DNA of 64,000 nucleotides from Actinomadura sp. J1-007 (GCF_009793335.1 NZ_WING01000003.1:434001-498000), one strand, 5' to 3'; counted from the stretch's first letter, positions 33,288 to 43,986 are shown. Translations and numbers: made by a program. The notes: generated by a model not told the origin, from the letters alone.

Positions 33288-34226
33288 GTGCTCATCGGGT
33301 TCGCCGTGCCGGTGTCGGGGGCGTGGGCCACCCCGGCCAACCAGGTGCTGATCGCCCAGCGCGCCGAGGAACTCGGCTACCACTCGCTGTGGACGCTGCA
33401 ACGCCTGCTCAACCCGGCCGACACCACCGACACGACGTACCGCAACGTGGCCGACCCGCTGATCACCCTGGCCTACCTCGCCGGGTACACCCAGCAGGTC
33501 CGGCTCGGCGTGGCCATCGTCAACGTCCCGTTCACCACCCCGCCGATGCTCGCCAAGCAGGCCGCGACGCTCGACCACGTGACCGGCGGGCGGCTCGACC
33601 TCGGGCTCGGCCTCGGCTGGATGCCCGCCGAGTTCGCCGCGTCGGGCGTCCCGATGGAGCGCCGGGGCGCGCGCGCCGAGGAGTTCGTCGCGGCGCTGCG
33701 CTCGCTGTGGGCCGAGGAGGTCAGCGAGTTCCACGGCGAGTTCTACGACTTCCCGCCCGTCATGCTCGACCCGAAGCCGCTCCAGCACCCCGAGCCGCCG
33801 ATCCTGATGGGCGGCACGTCGGAGGCGGCGCTGCGGCGCGCCGGGCGGCTGTCGGCGGGCTGGGTCAGCTCCAGCCGCGCCGAGCTCGCCGAGATCGGCC
33901 GGTCGATCGACATCGTCCGCGAGGCCGCCGACAAGGCCGGGCGCGACTCGTCCGCGCTGCGGTTCGTGTGCCGGGGCGCGGTGCGGATCCGCACCGAGGA
34001 CGACGCTCCCCCGGCCGCCGGCGGCGCGGGCCGGCGGCCCCTGACCGGGACCTACGAGCAGATCCGGTCCGACTTCGACGCGCTGGAGGAGCAGGGCGTG
34101 ACCGAGCTGTTCGTCGACCTCAACTTCGACCCCGAGCTCACCGGCCCGGACGCCGACCCGTGGGACTCGATGTACATCGCGCGCGAGGCCCTGGAGGCGT
34201 TCGCGCCGCCGCGCCTCCAGCCCTGA
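33288..34226 (+). CDS. LLM-class F420-dependent oxidoreductase
   Basis: A 312-residue luciferase-like TIM-barrel protein from the GTG at 33288, 6 bases after GAGGAGGAG. Features are MLIGFAVPVSGAWATPANQVLIAQRAEELGYHSLW, VRLGVAIVNVPFTTPPMLAKQAATLDHVTGGRLDLGLGLGWMPAEFAASG, PILMGGTSEAALRRAGRLSAGW and the C-terminal LFVDLNFDPEL. Most actinobacterial members reduce or oxidise substrates with coenzyme F420; the partner metabolite is not predictable. It is monocistronic, and a 20-base tandem repeat begins at its stop codon. Confidence 0.88.
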   Translation: MLIGFAVPVSGAWATPANQVLIAQRAEELGYHSLWTLQRLLNPADTTDTTYRNVADPLITLAYLAGYTQQVRLGVAIVNVPFTTPPMLAKQAATLDHVTGGRLDLGLGLGWMPAEFAASGVPMERRGARAEEFVAALRSLWAEEVSEFHGEFYDFPPVMLDPKPLQHPEPPILMGGTSEAALRRAGRLSAGWVSSSRAELAEIGRSIDIVREAADKAGRDSSALRFVCRGAVRIRTEDDAPPAAGGAGRRPLTGTYEQIRSDFDALEEQGVTELFVDLNFDPELTGPDADPWDSMYIAREALEAFAPPRLQP

Positions 34227-34303
34227 CCCGCGCGCCCGGTCCCGACCCGGGCCCTCCGGTCCCGACCGGGGCCGTCCGGGCCTGACCCGGGCCCTCCGGT
34301 CCT
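34225..34303. repeat. Short tandem repeat, about 4 copies of a 20-base unit
   Basis: Units beginning GACCCG/GACCGG start at 34225 (19 bases), 34244, 34264 and 34284. Copies two and four share 19 identical bases (GACCCGGGCCCTCCGGTCC). The array starts inside the LLM stop codon and fills most of the gap to the convergent Lrp gene. A role is not evident; local slippage expansion is the simplest origin. Confidence 0.75.
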
Positions 34304-34348
34304 GGTCTGCGCCGCCGCCGCTCCGGCCGTCCCCGCCCGCGGGGGCGG

Positions 34349-34789
34349 TCAGAGGGTGGGGCCGCGGCCCTCCCACGGGGTGCTGAGGACGACCGTCGTG
34401 CGGGTCGCGACGTTCGCCGCGGCCCGGATCCGCTGGAGGAGGTCCTCCAGCTCGTTCGGCGAGGCCACCCGCACCTTGAGGATGTAGCTCTCGTCTCCGG
34501 CGACCGAGTGGCACGCCTCGATCGCGGTGAGGTGGGCGAGCCGGTCGGGGGCGTCGTCGGGCGCGGACGGGTCGATCGGCTTGATCGACACGAACGCGGT
34601 GAGCGGCAGGCCGACCTCCTCGTGGTCGAGCAGGGCGGTGAACCCCTTGATGACCCCGCGCTTCTGAAGCCGCCGCACGCGCTGGTGCACGGCCGACACC
34701 GACAGGCCCGTCTCCTTGGCCAGATCGGTGAAGCTCATACGCCCGTCGCCCGCGAGCAGCGCAAGGATCTGGCGATCGATCTCCTCCAC
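34349..34789 (-). CDS. Lrp/AsnC-family transcriptional regulator
   Basis: A 146-residue protein. The N-terminal HTH (EEIDRQILALLAGDGRMSFTDLAKETGLSVSAVHQRVRRLQKRGVIKGF) is followed by the RAM/AsnC ligand domain (FVSIKPI...LTAIEACHSVAGDESYILKVRVASPNELEDLLQRI). This is the classic length. Such regulators respond to amino acids. Its target is not obvious: the LacI gene lies upstream on the same strand and the LLM gene is convergent. Confidence 0.92.
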   Translation of the reverse strand: MEEIDRQILALLAGDGRMSFTDLAKETGLSVSAVHQRVRRLQKRGVIKGFTALLDHEEVGLPLTAFVSIKPIDPSAPDDAPDRLAHLTAIEACHSVAGDESYILKVRVASPNELEDLLQRIRAAANVATRTTVVLSTPWEGRGPTL

Positions 34790-34836
34790 CCCGGAAATCT
34801 AGCGCGCCCGGGGCACCGGTGCCGACCCCCGCGCCA

Positions 34837-35958
34837 TCACGGTCCGGCCCGGCCACCGCCGCGCACCCCGCGCGCCGACGCGCGGGCCGACGCGCGGGCC
34901 GTCCGGGGCGGCCCGCAGCTCCCCCGGACGATGAGCTCGGTGGGCAGCAGCACCGGGCGGCCCCTCCCCCGGCGGCTGCGGTCGCGCAGCAGCATCTCGC
35001 ACGCCCGGTAGCCCATGTCGCGGGCGGGACGCGCGACGGCGGTGAGCGGCGGGTCGCACAGCTCGGCCCACGCCACGTCGTCCACCATGCCGATCGACAC
35101 GTCCGCGGGGACGCGCAGGTCGAGCTCGCGCGAGACGAGCACGGCGGCCTCGCCGTGCAGGTGCCCGGCGGCCAGGAGCGCGGTCGCGTCGGCGCGGCGC
35201 TGGAGCAGCCCCGCGGCGGCGGCGTACGCGCTGTCGCGGGAGGGCCGGGACGTGACGACGAGGTCCTCGTCCGCCGGGACGCCCAGTTCGTCCAGGGCGG
35301 CCCGGAACGCCCGCTCCCGGGTGCCGGGCGCCCCGCCGGGCGCGGCGGCGCCGAGGAAGCCGATGCGGCGGTGCCCGAGCCCGACGAGGTACTCGGCGAG
35401 GGCGCGGACGCCCGCGCCGTCGTCGGCGAGCACCGACGGGATCTCCGGCAGCGCCGGCAGGACGCGGTCGGCGAACACCACGCTGGCCCCGACCCCCGCG
35501 AGGGCCCGCCACGCGGCGGCCTCCCCGGCGGGGACGGCGATGATGCCGTCGACGCGCTGCTCGGCGAGCCGGTCGACGATCTCGGCCTCGCGGGCCGGGT
35601 CGCCGTGCGCGGCGTCCACGATGACGTGCTCGCCGAGGCTGCGCGCGCAGGCGAGCACCCCGGCGGCCAGCTCGGCGCAGAACGGGTCGGCGACGTCCGG
35701 GACGACCAGCCCGATCCCGCCGCTGCGCCGCAGCTTCAGGCCGCGCCCGAGCGCGCTCGGGCGGTAGTCCAGGGCGCTCGCGGCGGCGAGCACGCGCTCG
35801 CGGGTCTCCGCGCCGACCGGCCCGCCTCCGGTGAACACGCGCGACACCGTGGCGATGCCGACGCCCGCCGCCGCCGCGACGTCCTTGATCGTCGCCGTCC
35901 GCCGTTCCGCCGCCACGCTCCGCCTCCGTCCGCCGCCGTGACCAGGGATCCGGGTCAT
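34837..35958 (-). CDS. LacI-family transcriptional repressor
   Basis: A 373-residue regulator. HTH and hinge (ATIKDVAAAAGVGIATVSRVFTGGGPVGAETRERVLAAASALDYRPSALGRGLK) occupy residues 22-75, after an Arg/Gly-rich extension. The periplasmic-binding-like sensor domain follows (GLVVPDVADPFCAELAAGV, RIGFLGAA, DVSIGMVDDVAWAELCDPPLTAVARPARDMG). The C-terminus ends in an Ala/Arg/Gly-rich tail of about 25 residues. It faces the ATPase gene at 36083; two GGAAACGTTTCC palindromes between them are standard LacI/GalR operators, so it probably represses both itself and the ATPase. The effector is likely a sugar. Confidence 0.92.
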   Translation of the reverse strand: MTRIPGHGGGRRRSVAAERRTATIKDVAAAAGVGIATVSRVFTGGGPVGAETRERVLAAASALDYRPSALGRGLKLRRSGGIGLVVPDVADPFCAELAAGVLACARSLGEHVIVDAAHGDPAREAEIVDRLAEQRVDGIIAVPAGEAAAWRALAGVGASVVFADRVLPALPEIPSVLADDGAGVRALAEYLVGLGHRRIGFLGAAAPGGAPGTRERAFRAALDELGVPADEDLVVTSRPSRDSAYAAAAGLLQRRADATALLAAGHLHGEAAVLVSRELDLRVPADVSIGMVDDVAWAELCDPPLTAVARPARDMGYRACEMLLRDRSRRGRGRPVLLPTELIVRGSCGPPRTARASARASARGVRGGGRAGP

Positions 35959-35980
35959 CTTCTCATGAACGACCTTTCTC

Positions 35981-35994
35981 TGGAAACGTTTCCA
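35981..35994. promoter_or_regulatory. LacI/GalR operator 1
   Basis: TGGAAACGTTTCCA is a perfect palindrome 23 bases upstream of the lacI-type start codon, well placed for autorepression. Confidence 0.82.
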
Positions 35995-36045
35995 TATTGT
36001 TTAATCCACGCATTGCGACATATGCCCTGCTCGGCAGGGTTCACG

Positions 36046-36057
36046 GGAAACGTTTCC
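36046..36057. promoter_or_regulatory. LacI/GalR operator 2
   Basis: GGAAACGTTTCC recurs 25 bases before the ATPase ATG and is followed by a further half-site, CGTTTCCGG. Centre-to-centre spacing to operator 1 is about 64 bases, which would allow looping or separate control of the two divergent promoters. Confidence 0.82.
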
Positions 36058-36082
36058 ATCGTTTCCGGCGAGAGGGGACCTG

Positions 36083-37342
<1,260 letters not shown>

Positions 37343-37375
37343 CCGGAGCCGCTCCGCCGGTACGCCGGGTCCCGC

Positions 37376-37445
37376 CGGTCACTCTGCGTACACGTTGCCC
37401 ACAGGTCCGTCCCCAGGCTGTGGGTAACGTGACGCTGAGTGACCG
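37376..37445. terminator. Long imperfect hairpin between convergent transporter genes
   Basis: Bases 37376-37404 and 37418-37445 are inverted repeats of about 28 bases with three differences (CGGTCACTC...CCACAG against CTGTGG...GAGTGACCG). It lies between the ATPase stop and the convergent permease stop. It may terminate both transcripts or protect 3' ends. Confidence 0.75.
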
Positions 37446-37465
37446 GGCGGCGGTGCGCCGGTCCG

Positions 37466-38449
37466 CTACTTGACCGAGCCCGCGAGCACGCCCTGCACGA
37501 AGTAGCGCTGGAAGGCGAAGAACACCGCCAGCGGGACGATCAGCGACAGGAACGCGCCGGGCGCCAGGATGTCGATGTTGCCGGTGAACTGCCGCATCTG
37601 CGACTGGAGCCACTTGGTCATCGGCTGCGAGCCGGTGTCGGCGAACACCAGCGCGACGAGCAGGTCGTTCCACACCCACAGGAACTGGAAGATCCCGAGC
37701 GACGCGATCGCGGGCCCACCGAGCGGGAAGATCACCCGGCGGAAGATCGTCCACTCGGACCCGCCGTCCATCCGCGCCGCCTCCAGCAGGTCGCGCGGGA
37801 TCGCGGCGAAGAAGTTGCGCAGCAGGAAGATGGCGAACGGCAGCCCGAACGCGACATGGAACAGCACCACGCCGGTGACCGAGCCGAACATCGTGAACCC
37901 GCCGAAGTCGATCTTCCCGTACAGCTTGGCGACGGGGATCAGCGCGACCTGGACCGGGACGACCAGCAGCGCGACCACGAGCAGGAACAGCCAGTCGCGG
38001 CCGGGGAACTCCAGCCACGCGAACGCGTACGCCGCCAGCGAGGCGATCGCGACGACGAGGACGGTCGCGGGCACCGTGATGAGCACGGTGTTCCAGAACG
38101 AGTCGACGAAGTCGGGCTTGTCGAGCAGCCTGGAGTAGGAGTCGAAGGTGAGCTGCGACGGCGCGCCGAACACCTTCCACCAGCCGCTCGCGTTGTTGTC
38201 CTCGTTGGACCGCAGCGAGGCCATGAGCAGCCCGAACGTCGGCACCAGCCAGAACAGCGCGACGACGGCGAGCAGCGCCTGCGCGGCGCCGCCGCCGAGG
38301 CGTCCGACGATCCGCGCGCCGATCCCGCGGCGCGGCGCGCCCGACGCCCCGTTCGCCCCGCTCGCCTTGTCCTCGGCTCCGGCGGCGGTCGGGCTCGTCC
38401 CGCCCGTCCCGCCGCCGGCCGGGCCGTCCGCTGTGCCCGCGGTACTCAT
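37466..38449 (-). CDS. Sugar ABC transporter permease, MalG type
   Basis: A 327-residue polytopic protein with a Gly/Ala/Thr-rich N-terminal tail of about 45 residues, then LLAVVALFWLVPTFGLLMASLRSNEDNN. It has the YAFAWLEFPGRDW motif, the EAA loop EAARMDGGSEWTIFRRVIFPLGGPAI and the MalG-like C-terminus FVQGVLAGSVK. It is the last gene of a four-gene minus-strand operon (ATPase, binding protein, MalF, MalG) and overlaps malF by an ATGA. Confidence 0.9.
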   Translation of the reverse strand: MSTAGTADGPAGGGTGGTSPTAAGAEDKASGANGASGAPRRGIGARIVGRLGGGAAQALLAVVALFWLVPTFGLLMASLRSNEDNNASGWWKVFGAPSQLTFDSYSRLLDKPDFVDSFWNTVLITVPATVLVVAIASLAAYAFAWLEFPGRDWLFLLVVALLVVPVQVALIPVAKLYGKIDFGGFTMFGSVTGVVLFHVAFGLPFAIFLLRNFFAAIPRDLLEAARMDGGSEWTIFRRVIFPLGGPAIASLGIFQFLWVWNDLLVALVFADTGSQPMTKWLQSQMRQFTGNIDILAPGAFLSLIVPLAVFFAFQRYFVQGVLAGSVK

Positions 38450-39911
38450 GCGCGCTCCTGCCGCAGTCGCCGGATGTTGAACAGCATGGCCGGGACGACC
38501 AGCAGGAACAGCAGCACGGAGATCGCGCTGCCCGCCCCGGGTCGTTGCCCCCGCCGAACGACTCGGTCCACATCTGCAACGCCAGCACGCTGGCGTTCGG
38601 ATCGCCGCCGCCGATGATGAACACCAGGTCGAACACCTTCAGCACGTTGATGACGAGCGTCACCAGGACCACGACGAGGACGGGCGCGAGCAGCGGGATC
38701 GTGACGCGCCGGAACACCTGCCACTCCGTCGCGCCGTCCACCCGCGCGGCCTCCAGCGCGTCGCGCGGGATCGCGGCGAGCCCGGCGGCGATCAGCACCA
38801 TCGCGAACCCGGACCACACCCACAGGTACGACACGATGATCGCGGGCGTGATGAGCGTGCCGCCGAGCCACTCCGCCCCGCCGTACGCGGCGGTGAAGTT
38901 GTCCTTCGGCAACCGGACCGTGACGGGGCCCGGCACCTTCTTGAGCCGGAACGTCCCGTCGGACGCGGTGGTGGCCTTGGCCACGACCTTGCCGTCCTTG
39001 ACCGCCTCGACGCGGACGCCGGGGAGCGCGGACTCGCCGGCGTTCGGCGCGTTGGGCGCGCCGCCCCCGCCCTTGGTGAAGTCGAACCAGACCGCGCCGT
39101 TCACCTCGCCCGGACGGGCGGCGGGCGGCTTCACCGCGGGCCCGGCGCCCTTCGGCAGGTCCTCGGGCTTGACGCGCAGCAGCGGGAGCAGCGCGGTCTG
39201 CCCCGGGCCGACGGCGGCGGTGGTGACGACCGCGCCGCCGTCCGCCCTGACCGGCTGGTTCGAGCCCGCGCGCGGCCCGGCCCCCGGGTACGCCTCGCCC
39301 GGGGCGAACATGTCGTGCACCGACACCATCACGGCGTTCGCGACGCCCTTGTCGGGGTCCTGCTGGTACACCAGCCGGAAGATCACGCCGGAGGCGAGGA
39401 ACGAGATCGCCATCGGCATGAACACCACGAGCTTGAACGCCGTCGCCCACCGGACCCGCTCGGTGAGGACGGCGAACAGCAGCCCGACGATCGTCACGAC
39501 CGTCGGCGCGACCAGGACCCAGACCACGGTGTTGCGGACCGAGACCAGGTTGTCGTGGCCCTTGAAGATCCCGGTGTAGTTGTCGAGCCCCGCGAACGAG
39601 TCGCCGGACGCGTCCAGGAGGCTGCGGATCACCGAGTACACGATCGGGTAGACGACCAGGAACCCGAGCAGCACCAGCGCGGGCAGCAGGAACGCCATCG
39701 CCAGCCAGGACGGCGGCGCGATCCCGGCCTTGCCGGCCCTGCCCGCCTTGCCGCCCCCGTCGCCGCCACCGCTTCCGCTGTCCGCCGCACCGGGCGCGGG
39801 CCGGGGGTCGGGGACCGCGGCGGCGCCGCCCGCCGCGGCGGGCGGCGCCTCCTCGCGCGGTGCCCGGTCCGGCGGAACGTCGTCGTTCGGCGCGCTGTCT
39901 GGAGCGTTCAT
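38446..39911 (-). CDS. Sugar ABC transporter permease, MalF type, with an inserted carboxypeptidase-regulatory-like domain; apparent frameshift near the 3' end
   Basis: About 488 residues, much longer than the usual 300. The first helices (APPSWLAMAFLLPALVLLGFLVVYPIVYSVI) are followed by an extracytoplasmic insert of about 150 residues (from VHDMFAPGEAYPG to GGAEWLGG). Its second half, PGVRVEAVKDGKVVAKATTASDGTFRLKKVPGPVTVRLP, looks like a prealbumin/CarboxypepD_reg beta fold. The remaining helices and EAA loop (EAARVDGATEWQVFRRVTIPLLAPV) then resume. The last helix (SAISVLLFLLVVPAMLFNIRRL) is in another frame. The break near 38538 fits one missing base in the G-run coding GNDPG. Confidence 0.85.
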
Positions 39912-39954
39912 CCAGGGTCCCTTTTGCTCGTGCTCTCCCGGTCCGGACGCTGGG

Positions 39955-41281
39955 TCAGCCCTTGTACGCCTTGGCCGCCTCGGCCTCCAGCCTCTCCTGC
40001 GTGCCCTTCACGTCCGTCGGCTTCTGCACGAAGGTGCGCAGGGCCTCCCACTCGCCCTTGCCGGGCGTCGCGCCGAACGCGGCGGGCGCCAGGTCGGACA
40101 GGTCGTAGCGGGCCGCGTCGCCGGACTTCTGGATCTGCGCGGCGAACTGCTTGGCGATCGGGTCGCTGTACGCCTCGGGGCTCACGTTCTTGTTCGGCGT
40201 CAGGTAGCCGCCGAGCCCGGCCCAGGTCTTGCCCGCCTCCGGCGAGGCGAAGAACTTCATCAGCTCCTGCGCGCCCTTGCCGTCCTTGAGCGCGACGGCG
40301 ATGTCGCCGCCGAGCACGGCCGGGTCGGTGGCGCCCGCCTTCGGGAAGGGGAAGACCTTGGCGTCCGCGCCGACCTTGGCCTTGGTGGTGGCGATGTTGG
40401 CGGCGGCGAAGTCCCCGCCGTACACCATCGCCGACTTCTGCTGCCCGAACGTCTGGGTGACCGACTCGTCGAACTTGGTCTTGGTGGCGGCCGCGACGCC
40501 GCCCGCGATCAGGTCGGGCTTGCCCCAGATCTGCGCCAGGGTGGTGAGGGCCTTGCCGACGGTCGGGTCGGTCCACTTGATCTCGTGCTTGGCGAGCTTG
40601 TCGTAGCTGTCCGGCCCGGCCTGCGAGAGGTAGACGTTCTCGAACCAGTCGGTGAGCGTCCAGGAGTCCTGCGGCCCGGCCGCGAGGGTGAACGGCGTGG
40701 TGCCGGAGTCCTGGATGGTGCCCGCGGCCTTCACCAGGTCGTCGAACGTCGCCGGGGCTGCACGCCCGCGTCCTCGAACGCCTTCGTCCGGTACCACAGG
40801 ATGGACTTGTAGGCGGCCTTGGTCATCACGCCGTACGTCTGGCCCTTGGCGGAGCCGAGGTCCTTCCAGTACGGCGCGAAGTTCTTGTCGACCTCGGCGA
40901 CGACGTCGGCGGACAGCGGCTTCAGGCTCCCCTTCGCCGCGTACTGCTGCATCAGGCCCGGCTGCGGCAGGATCGCGACGTCCGGCGGGTTCTTCGCCGA
41001 GATGCGCGGGCCGAGGTAGGCGTCGGTGTTCTCGCCGGTGGACGCGTACTGCACGGTCGCGCCCGTCTTGGCCTCGAACGCCTTGAGGACCTTGCGGAAG
41101 TTGGCCTCCTCGGGCCGGTCCACTTGGCGGCGACCTCGATCTTGACGCCCTTGAGCGCGGTGCCGCCCTCGGGCTTGTCGTCGCCCTTGTCGTCGTCCCC
41201 GCCGCCGCACGCGGCGGCGGACGCGAGCAGGCCCGCCGCGACGACGGCGCTCGCCACCCGCCGGTTCATCCTGACCCTCAT
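39955..41281 (-). CDS. Sugar ABC transporter substrate-binding lipoprotein; two apparent frameshifts
   Basis: About 443 residues over three frames. The ATG at 41281 overlaps the ATPase stop, with AAGGAGG 7 bases upstream. Signal peptide with lipobox ASAAC near residue 25, then Gly/Asp-rich linker. The mature part (FRKVLKAFEAKTGATVQYASTGENTDAYLGPRISAKNPPDVAILPQPGLMQQYAAKG; SILWYRTKAFEDAGV; WFENVYLSQAGPDSYDKLAKHEIKW; AMVYGGDFAAANI) is a family 1 oligosaccharide-binding protein. Breaks near 41117 and 40757 are each cured by one base at CCCGG strings. It feeds the downstream permeases. Confidence 0.83.
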
Positions 41282-42504
41282 GCCGAATCCTCCTTGGGCG
41301 AACCGGCGGCCGACTCCCAGATCGACGCGCCGGTCTCGATATCGAAGAAGTGCAGGCGCCCGGTGTCGACGTGGATCGTCACCGGGTCGCCGACCTTCAC
41401 GCGGGTGCGCGGGCTGAACCGCGCGACCAGGTCGGTGCGGGGCGCCTCCAGGCGCCCCAGCACGTCGGTCCCCGCGTCGCGGGCGAGCTCCTTGGTGTCC
41501 TCGGTGACGACCTGGGCCGCCTCGACCGCGAAGTGCACCAGGACGTCCGAGCCCATCGCCTCCACCAGGTCGGCGGTGGACGTCAGGGAGGCCAGGTCAT
41601 GGGTCTCGACCAGCTCGGCGTCCTCCATGTCCTCGGGGCGGACGCCGACGACGACGTCGCTCCCGAGGCGCGCGGCCAGGGCGGGCCGCGCGGCCATGAG
41701 CTCGCCCGGCAGGGCGAGGGTCTGGCCGCCGATCTCCAGCAGCGGGTTGTCCGCGTCGCCGGTCAGCGTCCCCTGGATCAGGTTCATGGCGGGCGAGCCG
41801 ATGAAGCCGGCCACGAACAGGTTCGCCGGCCGGTCGTAGAGCTCCTGCGGCGGCGCGACCTGCTGGAGCTCGCCCTTCTTCATCACCGCGACCCGGTCGC
41901 CGAGCGTCATCGCCTCGGTCTGGTCGTGGGTGACGTAGATCGTGGTGACGCCGAGGTCGCGCTGGAGGCGGGCGATCTCGGCGCGCATCTGGACGCGGAG
42001 CTTGGCGTCGAGGTTGGACAGCGGCTCGTCCATCAGGAACGCCTGCGGCTCGCGGACGATCGCGCGCCCCATCGCGACCCGCTGCCGCTGCCCGCCCGAC
42101 AGGTTGCGGGGCTTGCGGGACAGGTGCTCGGTGAGGCCGAGGATCTCCGCGGCGCGGTCGACCTTCGCCCGGATCTCCGCCTTCGGGAGCTTGCGCAGCG
42201 ACAGGCCGAAGCCGATGTTGTCGCGCACGGACAGGTGCGGGTAGAGCGCGTAGCTCTGGAAGACCATCGCGACGTCGCGGTCGCGGGAGGGGACGCGGTT
42301 GACGGTCCGCTCGCCGATGACCACCTCGCCCTCGGAGATCTCCTCCAGCCCGGCGACCATCCGCAGCGCGGTGGTCTTGCCGCAGCCGGAGGGCCCGACC
42401 AGGACGAGGAACTCCCCGTCGGCGATGTCGAGGGACAGGCCGGTCACGGCCCGGGTCCCGTCGGGGTACACCTTCCCGACGCCCTTCAGGGCGACCTCTG
42501 CCAC
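41278..42504 (-). CDS. Sugar ABC transporter ATP-binding protein (UgpC/MsmK type)
   Basis: A 408-residue ATPase from the GTG at 42504 (GAGGAG 5 bases upstream). It carries Walker A GPSGCGKTT, MVFQSYALYPHLSVRDN, signature LSGGQRQRVAMGRA, Walker B LMDEPLSNLD, switch VTHDQTEAMTLGD and a C-terminal OB regulatory domain. It heads the operon with binding protein and two permeases, so unlike csn and MsiK-dependent systems this importer brings its own ATPase. It is closely similar to the ATPase at 36083, suggesting duplication within this region. Confidence 0.9.
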   Translation of the reverse strand: MAEVALKGVGKVYPDGTRAVTGLSLDIADGEFLVLVGPSGCGKTTALRMVAGLEEISEGEVVIGERTVNRVPSRDRDVAMVFQSYALYPHLSVRDNIGFGLSLRKLPKAEIRAKVDRAAEILGLTEHLSRKPRNLSGGQRQRVAMGRAIVREPQAFLMDEPLSNLDAKLRVQMRAEIARLQRDLGVTTIYVTHDQTEAMTLGDRVAVMKKGELQQVAPPQELYDRPANLFVAGFIGSPAMNLIQGTLTGDADNPLLEIGGQTLALPGELMAARPALAARLGSDVVVGVRPEDMEDAELVETHDLASLTSTADLVEAMGSDVLVHFAVEAAQVVTEDTKELARDAGTDVLGRLEAPRTDLVARFSPRTRVKVGDPVTIHVDTGRLHFFDIETGASIWESAAGSPKEDSA

Positions 42505-42864
42505 GGCGTCTCCTCTTCGTCCGGCACTGCGTTCCGCGCTCCCGCGGGCGCGGGCGCGACGGCTCTCCGGGGACGGCCGGAACGGCCCGGCCACCGGAGC
42601 GCAACTCGCTGGTAACCCCGTCGGAACAGTGTCGTACAGGGCCGGACGGCGGCACCGCAACATGAACAGCGTCCGCTGACACGATTGGTGAAGAGATCGT
42701 TATATGGAGCGACTTCGGACATGCGGAGGACCCGACCGTAACGCGCCGGAAGGACGGGGCGGCCCGCACGCCGCGGACCGGCCCGGGAACGCGGAGTGGG
42801 CGGGAGCGCGCGCCCCCGCCCTCTCCCCCGCCCGCCGCGCGCCGCGCCGCGCCGGGCGTCCCGT
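42505..42864. other. Intergenic region of 360 bases between an ABC operon and a peptidase gene
   Basis: No credible gene. The stretch around 42660-42710 is less GC-rich (GATCGTTATATGGAGC) and could hold the promoter of the minus-strand ABC operon. I cannot place -35/-10 boxes with confidence, and no GGAAACGTTTCC operator is present. Confidence 0.5.
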
Positions 42865-43986
42865 TCAGTCGATGAGGACGAGGTCGCGGTCGGTGTTGTT
42901 CATGCGCTCCACGCCGTCCTCGGTGCAGACGACGATGTCCTCGATGCGGGCGCCGTGCGGGCCGGGGTAGATGCCCGGCTCGATGGAGAACGCCATGCCG
43001 GGCTCCAGCGGCTCGGTGTTGCCCGAGACGATGTAGGGGTCCTCGTGGGTCTCCAGGCCGATGCCGTGCCCGGTCCGGTGGATGAACAGCTCGCCGTACC
43101 CGGCGGCGGCGATGACGTCGCGCCCGGCGGCGTCGACGGCCTCGGGCGTGGCGCCGGGGCGGACCGCGTCGCACGACGCCTGCTGCGCCTCCTTCAGCAC
43201 CGCGTAGTACGCGGCGTAGTCGGCGGGCGGCTCGCCGACGCAGTAGTCGCGGGTCGAGTCGGAGCAGTAGCCGCTCGGCATCGTCCCGCCGATGTCGACG
43301 ACGACGGGCTCGCCGGGGCGGATCACGCGGTCCGACAGCTCGGCGTGCGGGCTCGCGCCGTTCGGCCCGGACCCGACGATCACGAAGTCGACCAGCGCGT
43401 GGCCCTCCTCCAGGATCGCATCGTGGATGTCGCGGCCGACCTCCCGCTCGGTGCGGCCCGCCTTGATCAGCTCGGGGACGCGGCGGTGCACCCGGTCGAT
43501 CGCCGCCCCCGCCTCGCGCAGCGCGGCGACCTCGGCCGGGCTCTTGCGGACGCGCAGCCCGCGCATCACCGTCCCGGCCGCGACCTGCTCGGCGTCCGGC
43601 AGCGCGGCGCGGAACCGCAGCGCCATCACGGCCCACATCCGGTCGGCCACGCCGACCTTCGCGACGCCGCGGGGCAGCCGGCCGGTGGCGAGCGCGAACG
43701 GGTCGTCCGTCTCGTCCCACGGCACCATCTCCACGCCGAGGCCGCCCGCGGGCGACTCCCGCGCGGCGGCCAGCTCCAGCCGCGGCACGACGAGGAACGG
43801 CTCGTCGTCCGCCGGGACGACCAGGCACGTCAGCCGTTCCAGCGGCAGCGCGTCGTAGCCGGTCACGTACCGCAGGTCGGGCCCGGGCGTCAGGAACACG
43901 GCGCCGAGCCCCGCGCGGGCCGTCGCCTCCCTCACCTGCGCGAGCCGCTCGCGCGGATACAACTCCGTTGTCACATCCGTCTCCAT
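42865..43986 (-). CDS. M24-family metallopeptidase (Xaa-Pro aminopeptidase-like)
   Basis: A 373-residue protein from the ATG at 43986 (METDVTTELYPRERL); an earlier in-frame start would add an uncharacteristic 30 residues. An N-terminal creatinase-like domain (about 1-140) precedes the pita-bread catalytic domain. Metal ligands are seen in VVVDIGGTMPSGYCSDSTRDY (two Asp), FIHRTGHGIGLETHEDPY (His), FSIEPGIYPG (Glu) and ARIEDIV (Glu). It would be a cytoplasmic dinuclear metallopeptidase or a creatinase-like relative. It is monocistronic, upstream of the sugar operon on the same strand. Confidence 0.9.
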   Translation of the reverse strand: METDVTTELYPRERLAQVREATARAGLGAVFLTPGPDLRYVTGYDALPLERLTCLVVPADDEPFLVVPRLELAAARESPAGGLGVEMVPWDETDDPFALATGRLPRGVAKVGVADRMWAVMALRFRAALPDAEQVAAGTVMRGLRVRKSPAEVAALREAGAAIDRVHRRVPELIKAGRTEREVGRDIHDAILEEGHALVDFVIVGSGPNGASPHAELSDRVIRPGEPVVVDIGGTMPSGYCSDSTRDYCVGEPPADYAAYYAVLKEAQQASCDAVRPGATPEAVDAAGRDVIAAAGYGELFIHRTGHGIGLETHEDPYIVSGNTEPLEPGMAFSIEPGIYPGPHGARIEDIVVCTEDGVERMNNTDRDLVLID

